Assembly (NCBI GenBank): GCA_029260475.1
Contig: JAJDDE010000194.1
Location: forward strand, 1 to 61,040
Reading direction: 5' to 3'
Source of the DNA: Phycisphaerales bacterium
GTDB lineage: Bacteria; Planctomycetota; Phycisphaerae; Phycisphaerales; UBA1924
DNA: 61,040 bases
The notes under the pieces are model-generated. The model was given only the letters and a program-made list of their open reading frames with translations. It made no database searches and was not told the origin of the DNA. Shown piece after piece: positions 1-8,966 of this stretch (within the stretch, counting starts at the first letter, position 1; every line of letters begins with the position of its first letter). The position numbers and the translations under genes are program-made.

Positions 1-55
1 TAGGGCGCGAGGAGAGGTCCATCCGCGCAGCGTACATGGTGCGCGGTCGCGGGTC

Positions 56-505
56 TCAGGCGGCGTCGCGTTCGGCGCCGTTCGCCTCTTCGGAGAGGCG
101 TTCGGAGGTCCAGCGGAGCACGTCCCGCCACGTGACGATGCCCCGGCACCCCCCGTGTTCGTCGAGCACGGGCAGGCAGGAGACGCGGCTGCCCAGCATC
201 GTGCGGATCGCTTCGATCACGCGCGCGTCCGGGGCGATGCTGATCAACGAACGCGACATCACCTGGTGCGCGCGCTTCCGCAGGGTCGCGTCGTCGGAGC
301 GCGAGGCCCCCATCGTCCCGGCCCAGGGCGACAGGTTGCGGAGGAGGTCACGATCCGAGACCACGCCCAGCACCTTGCCCCTCTCCACCACGAGTAGGTG
401 GTGGAAGCCCTCGGCCTCGAAGTGACGGCGCATCGATTCGAGCGTCGCCTCGGGCGTGACGGTGAACACCGGCGCGGTCATGATGTCGGAGACTGTGGCG
501 TGCAT
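56..505 (-). CDS. Two-CBS-domain protein
   Basis: A 149-residue protein built almost entirely of a tandem CBS pair. The first repeat (about residues 7-60) has the SDIMTAPVFTV opening and the GVVSDRDLL closing motif. The second (about 80-135) has QVMSRSLISIAP and GIVTWRDVL. CBS pairs usually bind adenine nucleotides and act as energy or redox sensors; no fused catalytic domain is present, so it is a stand-alone module of unknown target. I chose the ATG at 505 because AGGAG lies six bases upstream; a longer open frame to 688 has no ribosome-binding site and would overlap the divergent gene. The family call is firm, the role is not. Confidence 0.85.
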   Translation of the reverse strand: MHATVSDIMTAPVFTVTPEATLESMRRHFEAEGFHHLLVVERGKVLGVVSDRDLLRNLSPWAGTMGASRSDDATLRKRAHQVMSRSLISIAPDARVIEAIRTMLGSRVSCLPVLDEHGGCRGIVTWRDVLRWTSERLSEEANGAERDAA

Positions 506-576
506 GTGCGGCTCCTGGTCAGTGCCTGTTCCACCTATCGGCCCGGAAGGGAGCCGGCTTGCGAACGCGATGCGGA

Positions 577-604
577 TTGGATTATCCGGACCCTCGGGTA
601 TGCT
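577..604 (+). promoter_or_regulatory. Leaderless promoter of the 611 gene
   Basis: TTGGAT (577-582), a 16-base spacer and TATGCT (599-604) form a good sigma-70-like promoter. Only six bases separate the -10 box from the GTG at 611, so the transcript should begin at or next to the start codon. No Shine-Dalgarno sequence is present. Confidence 0.6.
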
Positions 605-610
605 CGGCGT

Positions 611-1018
611 GTGACCGACGACGATACGTTCATCACCCTGTTCGAGGCGCAGCAATGGCCCCAGGAGCGCTGGGACCATCGCGCTCATATCCGGTTCGCG
701 TATCTAAGCCTTCGCGATGCCTTGTTTGATGCGGCGGCCCGCCGGGTGCGTGACGGCATCCGAGCGCACAACCGAGCCAACGGCACACCGGAGGCACTCG
801 ATCGAGGGTACCACGAGACCGTGACCCTCGCGTGGCTAAGACTCGTGCGCATCGCGATGGATGCGCACGACCCGGGGGAGTTCGAGAGATTCTGCGAGGC
901 CCATCCCCACCTGCTCGAGACCGGCACGCTCCGTCGGCATTATTCACGCGCGCACATCCTGTCGCCCGAGGCCAAAGCAGAGTTCGTGGACCCCGACCTT
1001 GCGCCCTTCGACCTGTGA
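611..1018 (+). CDS. Conserved hypothetical protein
   Basis: A 135-residue soluble protein that I cannot assign to a named family. It contains WDHRAHIRFAYL near residue 25, GYHETVTLAWLRLV near 60-75 and a C-terminal LSPEAKAEFVDPDLAPF; the regular His and Trp spacing suggests an all-helical fold. The start is taken as the GTG following the TATGCT box, because an upstream continuation of the frame to 398 would run through the divergent promoter region and has no ribosome-binding site. It is transcribed away from the CBS-domain gene and converges with the HEAT-like gene. Confidence 0.65.
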   Translation: MTDDDTFITLFEAQQWPQERWDHRAHIRFAYLSLRDALFDAAARRVRDGIRAHNRANGTPEALDRGYHETVTLAWLRLVRIAMDAHDPGEFERFCEAHPHLLETGTLRRHYSRAHILSPEAKAEFVDPDLAPFDL

Positions 1019-1033
1019 CCGTGTGATGCGAAC

Positions 1034-1549
1034 TCACGACTCGAGCGCACCGTCACGAACGATCGCGCGGAGCCGGGCGAGCACGGAGGCCTTGGTCTCG
1101 TTGTCGATCGCGTCGTGGATGATCTCCGAGGCGACGGCAGCGTACCGCTCGTGCCGGCGCGCGAGTTCCCAGTAGCCGTTGTACGCCCATGCGCGCACGA
1201 ACGGGCGCGGCGAGCCCACGCTCCGGCGGAGGAAGGTCTCGACGACACGGGTTTGCTCGCTGGGGACGGGGACGTACACCATGCTCTGCAACGCGTGGAG
1301 CTGCGATTCCCATTGCGTGAGAGCCCCGACAACCGTGTAGAAATCGGCCGCCTGTTTCACGGAGAGCCGGTGACCCTCCTCGAGATGGTGCTTGAGGAGC
1401 CACGTGGCGCCTCGCTCGAAGTCCGGGGCGGCTGCGAGACGGAGCAGCTGCGTCACGAACCCCCTGCCGCTGTGATGCTGGTCGTAGACCGCGAGGATGT
1501 CGTCGGCGCTCGCACCGTTCCACGCTTCGATGCTGCTCCTGAGCGTCAT
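1034..1549 (-). CDS. HEAT-repeat-like hypothetical protein
   Basis: A 171-residue helical protein with no recognised catalytic motif. Helix pairs such as VETFLRRSVGSPRPFVRAWA and EIIHDAIDNETKASVLARL resemble HEAT or PBS-lyase-type repeats used as protein-protein scaffolds. The ATG at 1549 is preferred over 1582 because CGGAG lies six bases upstream of it, while 1582 has no such site. It ends 16 bases from the 611 gene (convergent) and is divergent from the flavoprotein gene. Function unknown. Confidence 0.6.
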   Translation of the reverse strand: MTLRSSIEAWNGASADDILAVYDQHHSGRGFVTQLLRLAAAPDFERGATWLLKHHLEEGHRLSVKQAADFYTVVGALTQWESQLHALQSMVYVPVPSEQTRVVETFLRRSVGSPRPFVRAWAYNGYWELARRHERYAAVASEIIHDAIDNETKASVLARLRAIVRDGALES

Positions 1550-1602
1550 GAGATGCTCCGTTGGCCCCTCAGCCGGCCGCATGGTAATCGTTACGCTTGG
1601 GC

Positions 1603-2880
1603 ATGGACTGCGAGCGGGCGGACATCGTGATCGTGGGCGCAGGGGCGGCGGGGCTGATGACCGCAGCGTGCGCGGGTCGGGCGCTGGCAGGCTCGGGAGC
1701 GCGGGTGCTGCTCGTCGACGGCGCGAAGAAAATCGGCGTGAAGATTCTCGTCGCGGGGGGTGGTCGCTGCAACGTGACGCACCACGCGGTCGACGAGAAG
1801 CAGTACGCCGGCGGCTCGCGCAACACCATCCGGAAGGTGCTCCGCGGCTTCGGCGTCGCGGAGACCGTTTCCTTCTTCGAGGACTTGGGCGTGCGCCTCA
1901 AACGCGAGGAGACGGGCAAGCTCTTCCCGGTAACCGACAGCGCGCACACCGTGCTGAACGCGCTGCTCGGCGAAGTCCGACGCGTGGGTGTCGAGCTGCG
2001 TCATCCGTGGCGCGTTGGCGCCGTCGAGAGTCAGGGCGAAGGCGGCTTTGTGATACGGCAGGACGGGGGCGCTGATGTGCTCCGGGCCGGGCGTCTCGTG
2101 CTGGCGACCGGGGGGATGGCGTTGCCGCGGAGCGGGTCGGACGGGGGCGGGTACACGCTGGCGAAAGCACTCGGTCACACGATTACGGCGCGCGTCTTCC
2201 CGGCGCTCGTGCCGCTGGTCGTGGGGCACCGGTCTCGGTGGATTACCGAGCTCAAGGGCGTGAGCGCGCGCGTCCGTGTGGATGTCTGCGCGGGCAACGG
2301 GCAACGACTCGCTCGATTCGAGAACGACATCCTCTGCACACACTTCGGCCTCAGCGGGCCGGGAATCATGGACGCCTCTCGCTACCTGACCGATGCGCGC
2401 GGGAGCGACAAGCGGGCCGAGCTCCGGCTGGGCTGGCTGATGGACGAGACGTTCGAGTCTGTCGATGCGTCGCTCCGCTCTCTCGGCGGGAAGCTGGTGC
2501 TCACGTGGGTGCGCACGCGCCTGCCGGAACGGCTCGCGCGGGCGCTCTGCGAGGTCAACCAGGTTGATCCCGGCACCACCGGCGCCTCGCTCACTAAAGA
2601 CGCCCGGCGTGCGCTCGCGAGGGCGCTCACCGAGATGCCCGTGGACATCGCGGAGGATCGTGGTTTCAACCACGCGGAGGTGACCGCGGGCGGGGTGCCC
2701 CTAACGGAAGTGGACGTGAAGACGATGGGAAGCCGCACCTGCCAAGGCCTGTCGCTCGTCGGCGAGATCCTTGACGTGGACGGTCGGATCGGCGGTTTTA
2801 ATTTCCAGTGGGCGTGGGCGACGGGGGCGATCGCGGGGCGAGCGGTGGCACGCGGAGTGGGAGAGACGAATGGTGGGTGA
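1603..2880 (+). CDS. BaiN/HI0933-family FAD-dependent oxidoreductase
   Basis: A 425-residue flavoprotein. The N-terminal Rossmann motif DIVIVGAGAAGLMTA binds FAD, GGGRCNVTH is the family signature, and the C-terminal GGFNFQWAWATGAIAGR closes the FAD site. These proteins are usually annotated as NAD(P)/FAD-dependent oxidoreductases or aminoacetone oxidases; the physiological substrate is rarely known. ATG 1603 is taken as the start; a TTG at 1597 is the alternative. TACGCT (1592-1597) ends five bases before the ATG and there is no Shine-Dalgarno sequence, so the mRNA is probably leaderless. Confidence 0.88.
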   Translation: MDCERADIVIVGAGAAGLMTAACAGRALAGSGARVLLVDGAKKIGVKILVAGGGRCNVTHHAVDEKQYAGGSRNTIRKVLRGFGVAETVSFFEDLGVRLKREETGKLFPVTDSAHTVLNALLGEVRRVGVELRHPWRVGAVESQGEGGFVIRQDGGADVLRAGRLVLATGGMALPRSGSDGGGYTLAKALGHTITARVFPALVPLVVGHRSRWITELKGVSARVRVDVCAGNGQRLARFENDILCTHFGLSGPGIMDASRYLTDARGSDKRAELRLGWLMDETFESVDASLRSLGGKLVLTWVRTRLPERLARALCEVNQVDPGTTGASLTKDARRALARALTEMPVDIAEDRGFNHAEVTAGGVPLTEVDVKTMGSRTCQGLSLVGEILDVDGRIGGFNFQWAWATGAIAGRAVARGVGETNGG

Positions 2881-2949
2881 GGCGTGTACGCTGCTTGAGC
2901 GTCGATCGGATCGGTTCGTCCGATCGCACGCACAACCAGGAGACCTCGC

Positions 2950-3690
2950 ATGGGACACACGCTGCTGTTGGCTCTGATGCTGGCTGGGGCTTCGGTGGCG
3001 ACGGCGATGGGACCGCCCGCGAACGATGGTGCCGCCTCGGAGCCGCGAGAGAACACGGACCGGGAGCGGTACCAGACGATCCGAGTGGGCGACGGGCAAC
3101 TGCGGTACGCGCTCATCCTCCCCGATGACTTCGACGAGGAGAAGACCTACCCCGCGATGCTCGCGCTCCCACCCGGGGGACAGGACGAGGCGATGGTCGA
3201 GGCGGGCCTCGGACGGTACTGGGAACGCGGCGCGAAGGAGCGGGGCTGGATCGTCGTGAGCCCGATCAATCCCGGTTTCGCGACGCTCTTTCAGGCCGAG
3301 AGCGACCCGCTGGGGGTGTTGATGGACGGCGTGATCGAGCGGTATCACGTTGAAGGCGACCTGTTCCACCTCACGGGAGTCAGCAACGGCGGGCGGGCGG
3401 CCTTTCTCGCGGCGATCAATGCCCCGGAGCGCTTCGTCTCACTGACCGTGCTGCCGGGCCTCATGGCAGAAGAGACACCGGTGGAGAGGATCGAGAGTCT
3501 CCGCGATATCCCGGTCCGGATGTTCGTCGGCGGTAATGACTCGGCCTGGGTCCACGAAGCGAAGCGCACGGTGGAGGCGCTGGAAGAGCACGGTGTCGAT
3601 GTCGAACTCACCCTTCTCGAGGGGGAGGGACACGTTGTCGCGGTCACGCCAGATACGTTGTTCGATCTGCTCGAAGAGCGCCGGCCCTGA
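2950..3690 (+). CDS. Exported alpha/beta hydrolase (esterase-like)
   Basis: A 246-residue secreted hydrolase. The first ~20 residues (MGHTLLLALMLAGASVATAM) form a signal peptide. The nucleophile elbow GVSNGG gives Ser145, the acid is Asp197 in GGNDSAW, and the base is His228 in GEGHVV, a complete catalytic triad in the expected order. It resembles the dienelactone hydrolase / feruloyl-esterase-like group; the substrate cannot be read from sequence. AGGAG sits eight bases before the ATG and TACGCT occurs about 60 bases upstream, so unlike many neighbours it has a normal leader. Confidence 0.8.
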   Translation: MGHTLLLALMLAGASVATAMGPPANDGAASEPRENTDRERYQTIRVGDGQLRYALILPDDFDEEKTYPAMLALPPGGQDEAMVEAGLGRYWERGAKERGWIVVSPINPGFATLFQAESDPLGVLMDGVIERYHVEGDLFHLTGVSNGGRAAFLAAINAPERFVSLTVLPGLMAEETPVERIESLRDIPVRMFVGGNDSAWVHEAKRTVEALEEHGVDVELTLLEGEGHVVAVTPDTLFDLLEERRP

Positions 3691-3701
3691 TCGCGCGGCC
3701 C

Positions 3702-4193
3702 TCAGTCGAGCACGAAGAGCGCTTCTTCGCACGCGGGGAACCGGTCGTCGGCGGGGGCGCTGCGGAATACGGTGAGCCGGAATCCGCAGCGCGCGAGCAC
3801 GCGGATCGATGCCGCGTTGGACCGGGCCACCCGGGCGTGAAGAGGGCGGATGGGGACTTCGGACAGGAGGAGTCCGAGCGCACGCGTGGCAATCCCCCTC
3901 CCCCAGTGCTCGCGAGCGATCCAGTACCCGACGGCGTCGAGGCCGTCCATCTGAAAACACGAGATATGCCCGACCGTCTCGCGTCCGACCACGATCGCCC
4001 GCGCAGTGATGCCCGGGTCCCTGAGCACGCGGTCCCAGAAGGCATCAAACTCGTCTCGGCTGCGCGGGTGGACCACCGCCATGCTGTTGGACGCCGGATC
4101 CGCCTGGTGCCGGTAGAAGACCGGTAGATCGGCGGGCGTGATCGCTCGGAGTAGGGCCTTGTCGCGTGGGATCTGGCTCGGTTCGGAAGTCAT
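3702..4193 (-). CDS. GNAT-family N-acetyltransferase (RimJ/RimL type)
   Basis: A 163-residue acetyltransferase. REHWGRGIATRAL (residues 94-106) is the acetyl-CoA pyrophosphate loop (motif A), and ARSNAASIRVLARCGFR is the motif B 'N-x-x-S-x-x-x-L-x-x-x-GF' element of the RimJ/RimL group. The acceptor is unknown. The frame stays open far upstream through rsgA, but ATG 4193 is the natural start: AGGGTA at 4200-4205 reads TACCCT on this strand, six bases before the ATG, a leaderless arrangement. It converges closely with the hydrolase gene. Confidence 0.85.
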   Translation of the reverse strand: MTSEPSQIPRDKALLRAITPADLPVFYRHQADPASNSMAVVHPRSRDEFDAFWDRVLRDPGITARAIVVGRETVGHISCFQMDGLDAVGYWIAREHWGRGIATRALGLLLSEVPIRPLHARVARSNAASIRVLARCGFRLTVFRSAPADDRFPACEEALFVLD

Positions 4194-4316
4194 TTGCGAA
4201 GGGTACGGTCCAAACTGGGGCGTTAGCACGGGTCGATACGCTCGGACGCGCGTCGGGGCGGCCCCGTGCCCACGTGAGCGTTCACGATCCCCGCCGCCGG
4301 GTAAGGTGCGCCAAGC
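4194..4316. promoter_or_regulatory. Divergent region with two leaderless promoters
   Basis: This gap serves the acetyltransferase (minus) and rsgA (plus). On the plus strand TTCACG (4281-4286), 15 bases and TAAGGT (4302-4307) end nine bases before the rsgA ATG. On the minus strand TACCCT (4205-4200) ends six bases before the acetyltransferase ATG. Neither start codon has a Shine-Dalgarno sequence. Confidence 0.5.
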
Positions 4317-5363
4317 ATGACCACACCCACGCTCCGCGCCATCGGCTGGAACACGTTCTTTGAGGACCAACTCTCGGAGGCCGAACTGGGGTCCGCGGTG
4401 CTGGCCCGCGTCTCGGCGCATCACGGGAGCCAGGTGGCGCTCGTCGGCGAGTCCGGTGAGTTCCGGTTGCCCGTCCAGTCCGCGGAGGTGTTCGGCAAGG
4501 TCGCGGTCGGCGACTGGCTTCTCCTGAACGACACCGGGGACCGCGCGGTGCGGCTGCTCGAACGCCAGTCGCTGCTCTCTCGCAAGGCCGCGGGCGAGGA
4601 AGCGAAGCCGCAGATGATCGTGGCGAACGTGAACACGGTCTTCATCGTGAGCTCGTGCAACGAGGATTTCAATCTGTCGCGCATCGAGCGGTACCTGGCG
4701 ATGACGCTGCAGGCGGGCGCTACGCCGGTCCTGGTGCTGACCAAGGCCGACCTCTGCGAGGACACCGATGCGCTCTCGCAACGCGCGCGGGAACTGCACG
4801 CGGGGTTGCCCGTGATCGTGATGGACGCGCGGAGCGCCGAGCAGGCTTCGGAGCTCGCGGCGTGGTGCGGGGCCGGGCAATCGGTGGCGCTGCTGGGCTC
4901 GTCGGGTGTCGGCAAGTCCACCCTCGCCAACGCGCTCGGCGCGGGCGAGTTGGCGACCGGCGGGATCCGCGAGAAGGACGGCAAAGGCCGGCACACCACG
5001 ACGTCCCGCTCGCTGCACCTGCTCCCCACGGGCGGCGTGCTGGTGGACAACCCGGGCGTGCGCGAGTTCCAGCTCCGCGACTGCGAAGCGGGCGTCGCGG
5101 ATCTGTTCGAGGACGTGCTCGAGGTCATCGCGGCGTGCAAGTTCAGCGACTGTGCGCACGAGGCGGAGCCCGGCTGCGCCGTACGCGCGGCGTTGGAATC
5201 CGGCGCCCTGGACGAGCGCCGGTACGCGAGCTATCTGAAGCTGCAGGAGGAGCAGGAACGCAACGCCAGAACGCTCGCGAAGCGGCGCGAGAGAGAGCAG
5301 GCCAAGAGCCGCTCGTACAAGGCGGCGATCGACCGAAAGCGGCGCGGGCGGGGCGATGAGTGA
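4317..5363 (+). CDS. rsgA: Small ribosomal subunit biogenesis GTPase RsgA
   Basis: A 348-residue circularly permuted GTPase that helps mature the 30S subunit. An OB-fold (about residues 30-95) precedes the G domain, in which G4 (TKAD) comes before G1 (GSSGVGKSTL, about 197-206) and G3 (DNPGV), the permuted order diagnostic of the family. The C-terminal zinc motif is visible as CKFSDCAHEAEPGC, followed by a basic coiled tail (KRREREQAKSRSYK) that fits rRNA binding. The gene is monocistronic and appears leaderless. Confidence 0.95.
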   Translation: MTTPTLRAIGWNTFFEDQLSEAELGSAVLARVSAHHGSQVALVGESGEFRLPVQSAEVFGKVAVGDWLLLNDTGDRAVRLLERQSLLSRKAAGEEAKPQMIVANVNTVFIVSSCNEDFNLSRIERYLAMTLQAGATPVLVLTKADLCEDTDALSQRARELHAGLPVIVMDARSAEQASELAAWCGAGQSVALLGSSGVGKSTLANALGAGELATGGIREKDGKGRHTTTSRSLHLLPTGGVLVDNPGVREFQLRDCEAGVADLFEDVLEVIAACKFSDCAHEAEPGCAVRAALESGALDERRYASYLKLQEEQERNARTLAKRREREQAKSRSYKAAIDRKRRGRGDE

Positions 5364-5399
5364 GCGAGTGCGCATGGGGTTTGAAATGCGGTTCGCTTT

Positions 5400-6911
5400 T
5401 CACACGGCAGGATGCGGTTCTCCGGCTATGTAGCGATGTTTCACTCTGATGTCGCGGTCGGCAAATGGGCCTTCGCCGTGATCGTGCAGCGTGATCGTGA
5501 CGCTGCCCTCATTGAACATCTTCGAGACCTCTCGGAAATCCTGGTTGATACGCTTCAGACTCTCGATGATCGCGTTGCGTGCCGCATCGACATCGAGCAC
5601 TCCCCCCTCGCTCTGGACCCGTTCCAGATCGATGCTCAATCGCTCGGTAAGATTATCATCGTGCGTTACGCGCATCTGAAACGAGTGTATACATCTGCAG
5701 AGCGTTGGTTCGGTCGCGAGTACCGCGTCGAGATCGCTCACAAAGATTTTGGCACCGTAGAAGGCCACGGTGAGATCGCTGCGGCCCGCGACGTAGAGGA
5801 AGGGGAACGCGGGGCCGCTGGGGAGCGATGCGCATTCAACGCCGTGTTTGGCGAGCAGCGACATAAGGTCACGGTGTGTGAATGTGCCTCCGACGTCGCG
5901 GAGGTTGTACCGCACCTTTGGGGCCGCGTACCCCGGCCGGAGCAGCGTGAAAATGAGTTCACCCTCGACGTTCGACTCGACGAGGTAGTCCAGTGGATTG
6001 TACTGGAAGAGCATCGGCGGCTCGACGCGCCCGAAGAGCTCGGTGCTCAGCGCTGGGTCCGCGGCACACAGGCGACGAACAGCAATGCTCAGCGGTGTCT
6101 CCGCTGCCATGTTGATTTCGAGATCCGAAGCGCCGTACGAAGAGAAGACACTCGCGAAGGTATCGAGGAAGCGGTTGCGCAGCGGCTCGGTGATCCCCTC
6201 GCCGCCGACGAGCAGGTGCAGAGTGAAGGGCGAGAGATCGTGGCTTGTCTTGTCGAGAAAATCCTTGATAAACGGCGGATAACCCGAGATCGCGTACTCG
6301 TAGCCGGTGCCGAATGTGCTCAGGGTCGCTTGCAACTTTGCGGCATCGGGCCCGACCGATTTCACGATGCATCGCTCGGCGAGGGACATCGAGACATTCA
6401 TCCCCGTCGCCCAAGGGCCCAGCGCGAAGCAGTTGATCAAAAAGACGGGGCGGTCCTGGAAGCGCATGGCGAGGGCGTGCTCGAGCAAGCGGCGCACCCC
6501 GGCCCGCTCGCTGTTCCCTCGCACCCAGTTGTTTGGTGCCCCGCTGGAGCCTGACGACTCATCGATCACCACGCCGGTGCGCGGGATCACGCCGCCGTTG
6601 CATCGCTCCTCTATCGAGTACACCTTCACGTAGTTCTGCTTGGTGGTCTCTGGGATCCCCGCGAACCCCGCTCTTGAAATGCGCCCCGAGAATCCCTGTG
6701 ATTCGATGAACCGTGCGTACGCGGGGCAACGCTTCCGCGCCCTCCGAAACACGGCGACCGCTCGGTACCGCGCCACCCGTTCGAGCGTTCTTTGAACCGG
6801 TGCGAGCGTGAGCAGGCCGTACACACGGGGACCGTTCAACAGGGGCAGACGGCACGTCCGTAGGACATGATCCGCTGCCCATGCGATCACATCGTTCGCA
6901 TCAGGACGCAA
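5400..6911 (-). CDS. PaaK-like adenylate-forming enzyme
   Basis: A 503-residue protein of the phenylacetate-CoA ligase / coenzyme F390 synthetase-like superfamily. The phosphate loop is visible as ESSGSSGAPNNW (Asn where Lys is usual), the aromatic adenine-binding motif as FSSYGASDLE, and a typical C-terminal half follows. These enzymes activate a carboxylate with ATP and often pass it to CoA or an amine; substrate unknown. The start is TTG 6911: AGGAGG lies exactly six bases upstream, while the upstream frame to 6992 lies inside the nitroreductase gene. It overlaps that gene by 11 bases, so the two are translationally linked. Confidence 0.8.
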   Translation of the reverse strand: MRPDANDVIAWAADHVLRTCRLPLLNGPRVYGLLTLAPVQRTLERVARYRAVAVFRRARKRCPAYARFIESQGFSGRISRAGFAGIPETTKQNYVKVYSIEERCNGGVIPRTGVVIDESSGSSGAPNNWVRGNSERAGVRRLLEHALAMRFQDRPVFLINCFALGPWATGMNVSMSLAERCIVKSVGPDAAKLQATLSTFGTGYEYAISGYPPFIKDFLDKTSHDLSPFTLHLLVGGEGITEPLRNRFLDTFASVFSSYGASDLEINMAAETPLSIAVRRLCAADPALSTELFGRVEPPMLFQYNPLDYLVESNVEGELIFTLLRPGYAAPKVRYNLRDVGGTFTHRDLMSLLAKHGVECASLPSGPAFPFLYVAGRSDLTVAFYGAKIFVSDLDAVLATEPTLCRCIHSFQMRVTHDDNLTERLSIDLERVQSEGGVLDVDAARNAIIESLKRINQDFREVSKMFNEGSVTITLHDHGEGPFADRDIRVKHRYIAGEPHPAV

Positions 6912-7893
6912 GGAGCACCTCCTTGGTTTCCAAGCGATGACTCCGCGGCGGCACCTCTGTGCGTCCCACCCGGGCGACGATCCAGACACCATCGGTGCCC
7001 AGCAGTTCTGTCAGCCTGCGATGTGCCGTAACGTTCGTGACGAGGTTACCGAACGGATGCATCCCCACACCGAGTTCATGCAGATTGAGCCACAGTCGCA
7101 GGAGCATGGCCCCCGCACGCTCCGCCGCGTCGCGTTCGAAGAACGAGCCTCTGATCGAAAGCACTGCGTTGACATGCCCCACCCGCCGTCTGTACAGACG
7201 CTTCATCAGCGGGCGGGTCCACGGCATGCGAAGCAGAATCGGGAACCGCGACGAGAACCACAGTTCATACCATGGGACATTCATGCACCGCGCGTCAAGG
7301 CCGTCCCGGGCACGTGCGGCGTGGGCACGTGTGAAGCGGTACCAAGTGCGGATCTCCCCGCCGTACGCAGCATCCGCTAGATCGTGCATTACAGCGTTTG
7401 CGTTGGTGTCCATGATCTGTGCGATGGCATCTGGATCACGGGTCAACTCGGCGCGGTGCCCGTACCGCCTAGCGATCTCATCGATCGGTCGCTTCAGGTC
7501 CGGCAACGAATCCGATTGACGCGCAAGCCGAGAAGTGCGACGACCGAGGATCGCGCTATCAGCGAACTCATCTGGCTCGGAGGCACCGACCAGCGCCAGC
7601 TCCGCGAAGGGGATCAATTCTTGCGAGATGTCCAGCGGCTCTTTCCGACTGACGACCAGCCCCCTTCCGCGGTTCGCCACGACGATGCGTATCGCCTCGA
7701 TGAATATCCCCATAGCACACAACAGGAAGCAGCCCGTGGTGTCTTCGTCTGGCAAACGCCTGCTGGAGACCATGAATAATTCGGCGCGTTCGCCGTCGAT
7801 CGGGCGCAGCTTCCACGGTTGCGTGTTGTGCGGCGAGGGCGCCCACCGAGCGACATCCACGATCTCGCGCCAGATGGAGGCGTCCGAAGACAT
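6901..7893 (-). CDS. Nitroreductase-family flavoprotein (Acg-like)
   Basis: A 330-residue protein with the flavin-binding opening ARWAPSPHNTQPWKLRP (residues 15-31) and a C-terminal LHELGVGMHPFGNLV segment seen in the Acg-like branch of the nitroreductase superfamily, about 100 residues longer than ordinary NfsB-type enzymes. It probably binds FMN and performs an oxidation or reduction on the product or substrate of the downstream adenylating enzyme, with which it forms a two-gene operon. TAAGAT (7905-7900) ends six bases before the ATG and there is no Shine-Dalgarno sequence. Confidence 0.8.
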   Translation of the reverse strand: MSSDASIWREIVDVARWAPSPHNTQPWKLRPIDGERAELFMVSSRRLPDEDTTGCFLLCAMGIFIEAIRIVVANRGRGLVVSRKEPLDISQELIPFAELALVGASEPDEFADSAILGRRTSRLARQSDSLPDLKRPIDEIARRYGHRAELTRDPDAIAQIMDTNANAVMHDLADAAYGGEIRTWYRFTRAHAARARDGLDARCMNVPWYELWFSSRFPILLRMPWTRPLMKRLYRRRVGHVNAVLSIRGSFFERDAAERAGAMLLRLWLNLHELGVGMHPFGNLVTNVTAHRRLTELLGTDGVWIVARVGRTEVPPRSHRLETKEVLLAS

Positions 7894-7970
7894 GGATCAA
7901 TCTTACCATAAGGTTTCTCACGCGCGCACCGCCCGACTGTCCGACCGCTCGAGCACGCGGATCGTTTGCG

Positions 7971-8966
7971 TTAGACCTTGTGCGGAGCGTTCCGGCGCCG
8001 GCGCCTCATCGGTGCCGTTCCTGCGAGCATAAAGATCGCCAGGCCGCTGGGCGCGGGGACGAAGACGCCGCCGAAGGACTCGATCTCGGCTCGGAAATCC
8101 GAAATGCCGGTCCACCACGAGACGTCGCCGTAGACGCTGTTGAATGTGGTGCCGCCGGAGAGCACGCCGGCGATCACCCACTCGTTGCCGGCCCGTACGA
8201 GAAGCGGACCGCCGCTGTCGCCGGGTGCGGTTGTCGCCTCGAAGGCCAGCGGGCTGGGGTCGCTGCCCGCGATGGTGTTGGCGGCGGCCGTCCCGTTGTC
8301 GAAGTCGGTCGAGAAGATGTTCGCCCCGCTCGCGTTTGCGGGCACCCCGTAGCGATCGATGATGTTGGAGCCGCCCCAGCGGAGGTCATCGGAGGTGAAG
8401 CCGTGCCCCACGCTGCCGAGGCCGTTGAAGCCGTAGCCCATCATGAGTGCTTCTGAACCGACGAGGCTGAGCGTGTCGGGCGTCAGGCTCATCGGTGCCG
8501 CGACGTTCAGGGGCACGTCCTGTGTGAGCGTGAGGATCGTGAGGTCGTTCCCGCTCAGCAGGCCCCCGACGTTCCCACCGGGGTTGACTCTCGAGGCAAC
8601 GGTCGCGGTGAACTCCGGGTTGCTGCGATCGTCGCCGAACCAGATGCTGGAGCCGACGCCGGCACCGCAATGTCGCGCGGTGAGCACGACGTTCGGCGCG
8701 ATCAACGTCCCGGTGCATCCGCCGGACAACGCGACGACCGCGTCGAAGGACGAGGCGAACATCTGGGCACCGAGCGCACCGACGTCATCGTTGGTCACGA
8801 TCGCGTTGGCCGGAGTGCCCACGAGCAGCACCACCGCGGCGCACGATGCGGTGGACACACCGCGCGAGTGCGTGCGCATCCACGGCTCAACGGTGCTCCG
8901 AAGGCCGACGCTACGACGACAATTTGTACGCTTCAACGCGACACTCCTGTGACCAAAGCCCTGCAT
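7971..8966 (-). CDS. Secreted trypsin-like serine protease with PEP-CTERM-like tail
   Basis: A chymotrypsin-fold (S1) protease. The triad is visible: His in VVLTARHC, Asp in SGNDLTIL, Ser in APGDSGGPLL. A signal peptide (STASCAAVVLLVGTPANA) precedes IVTND. The C-terminus FVPAPSGLAIFMLAG plus an Arg cluster is a PEP-CTERM-type sorting tail, which would route the enzyme to the envelope through an exosortase-like system. ATG 8966 has AGGG seven bases upstream and a TAGACT box further up; an internal ATG at 8879 would give a more compact signal peptide, so the exact start is uncertain. Confidence 0.83.
   Translation of the reverse strand: MQGFGHRSVALKRTNCRRSVGLRSTVEPWMRTHSRGVSTASCAAVVLLVGTPANAIVTNDDVGALGAQMFASSFDAVVALSGGCTGTLIAPNVVLTARHCGAGVGSSIWFGDDRSNPEFTATVASRVNPGGNVGGLLSGNDLTILTLTQDVPLNVAAPMSLTPDTLSLVGSEALMMGYGFNGLGSVGHGFTSDDLRWGGSNIIDRYGVPANASGANIFSTDFDNGTAAANTIAGSDPSPLAFEATTAPGDSGGPLLVRAGNEWVIAGVLSGGTTFNSVYGDVSWWTGISDFRAEIESFGGVFVPAPSGLAIFMLAGTAPMRRRRRNAPHKV

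Noticed and set aside
4194-5375. An N-terminal extension of the acetyltransferase through rsgA on the other strand
   Set aside because: The acetyltransferase domain begins at ATG 4193, which has a leaderless promoter; the extension is antisense to a complete rsgA.
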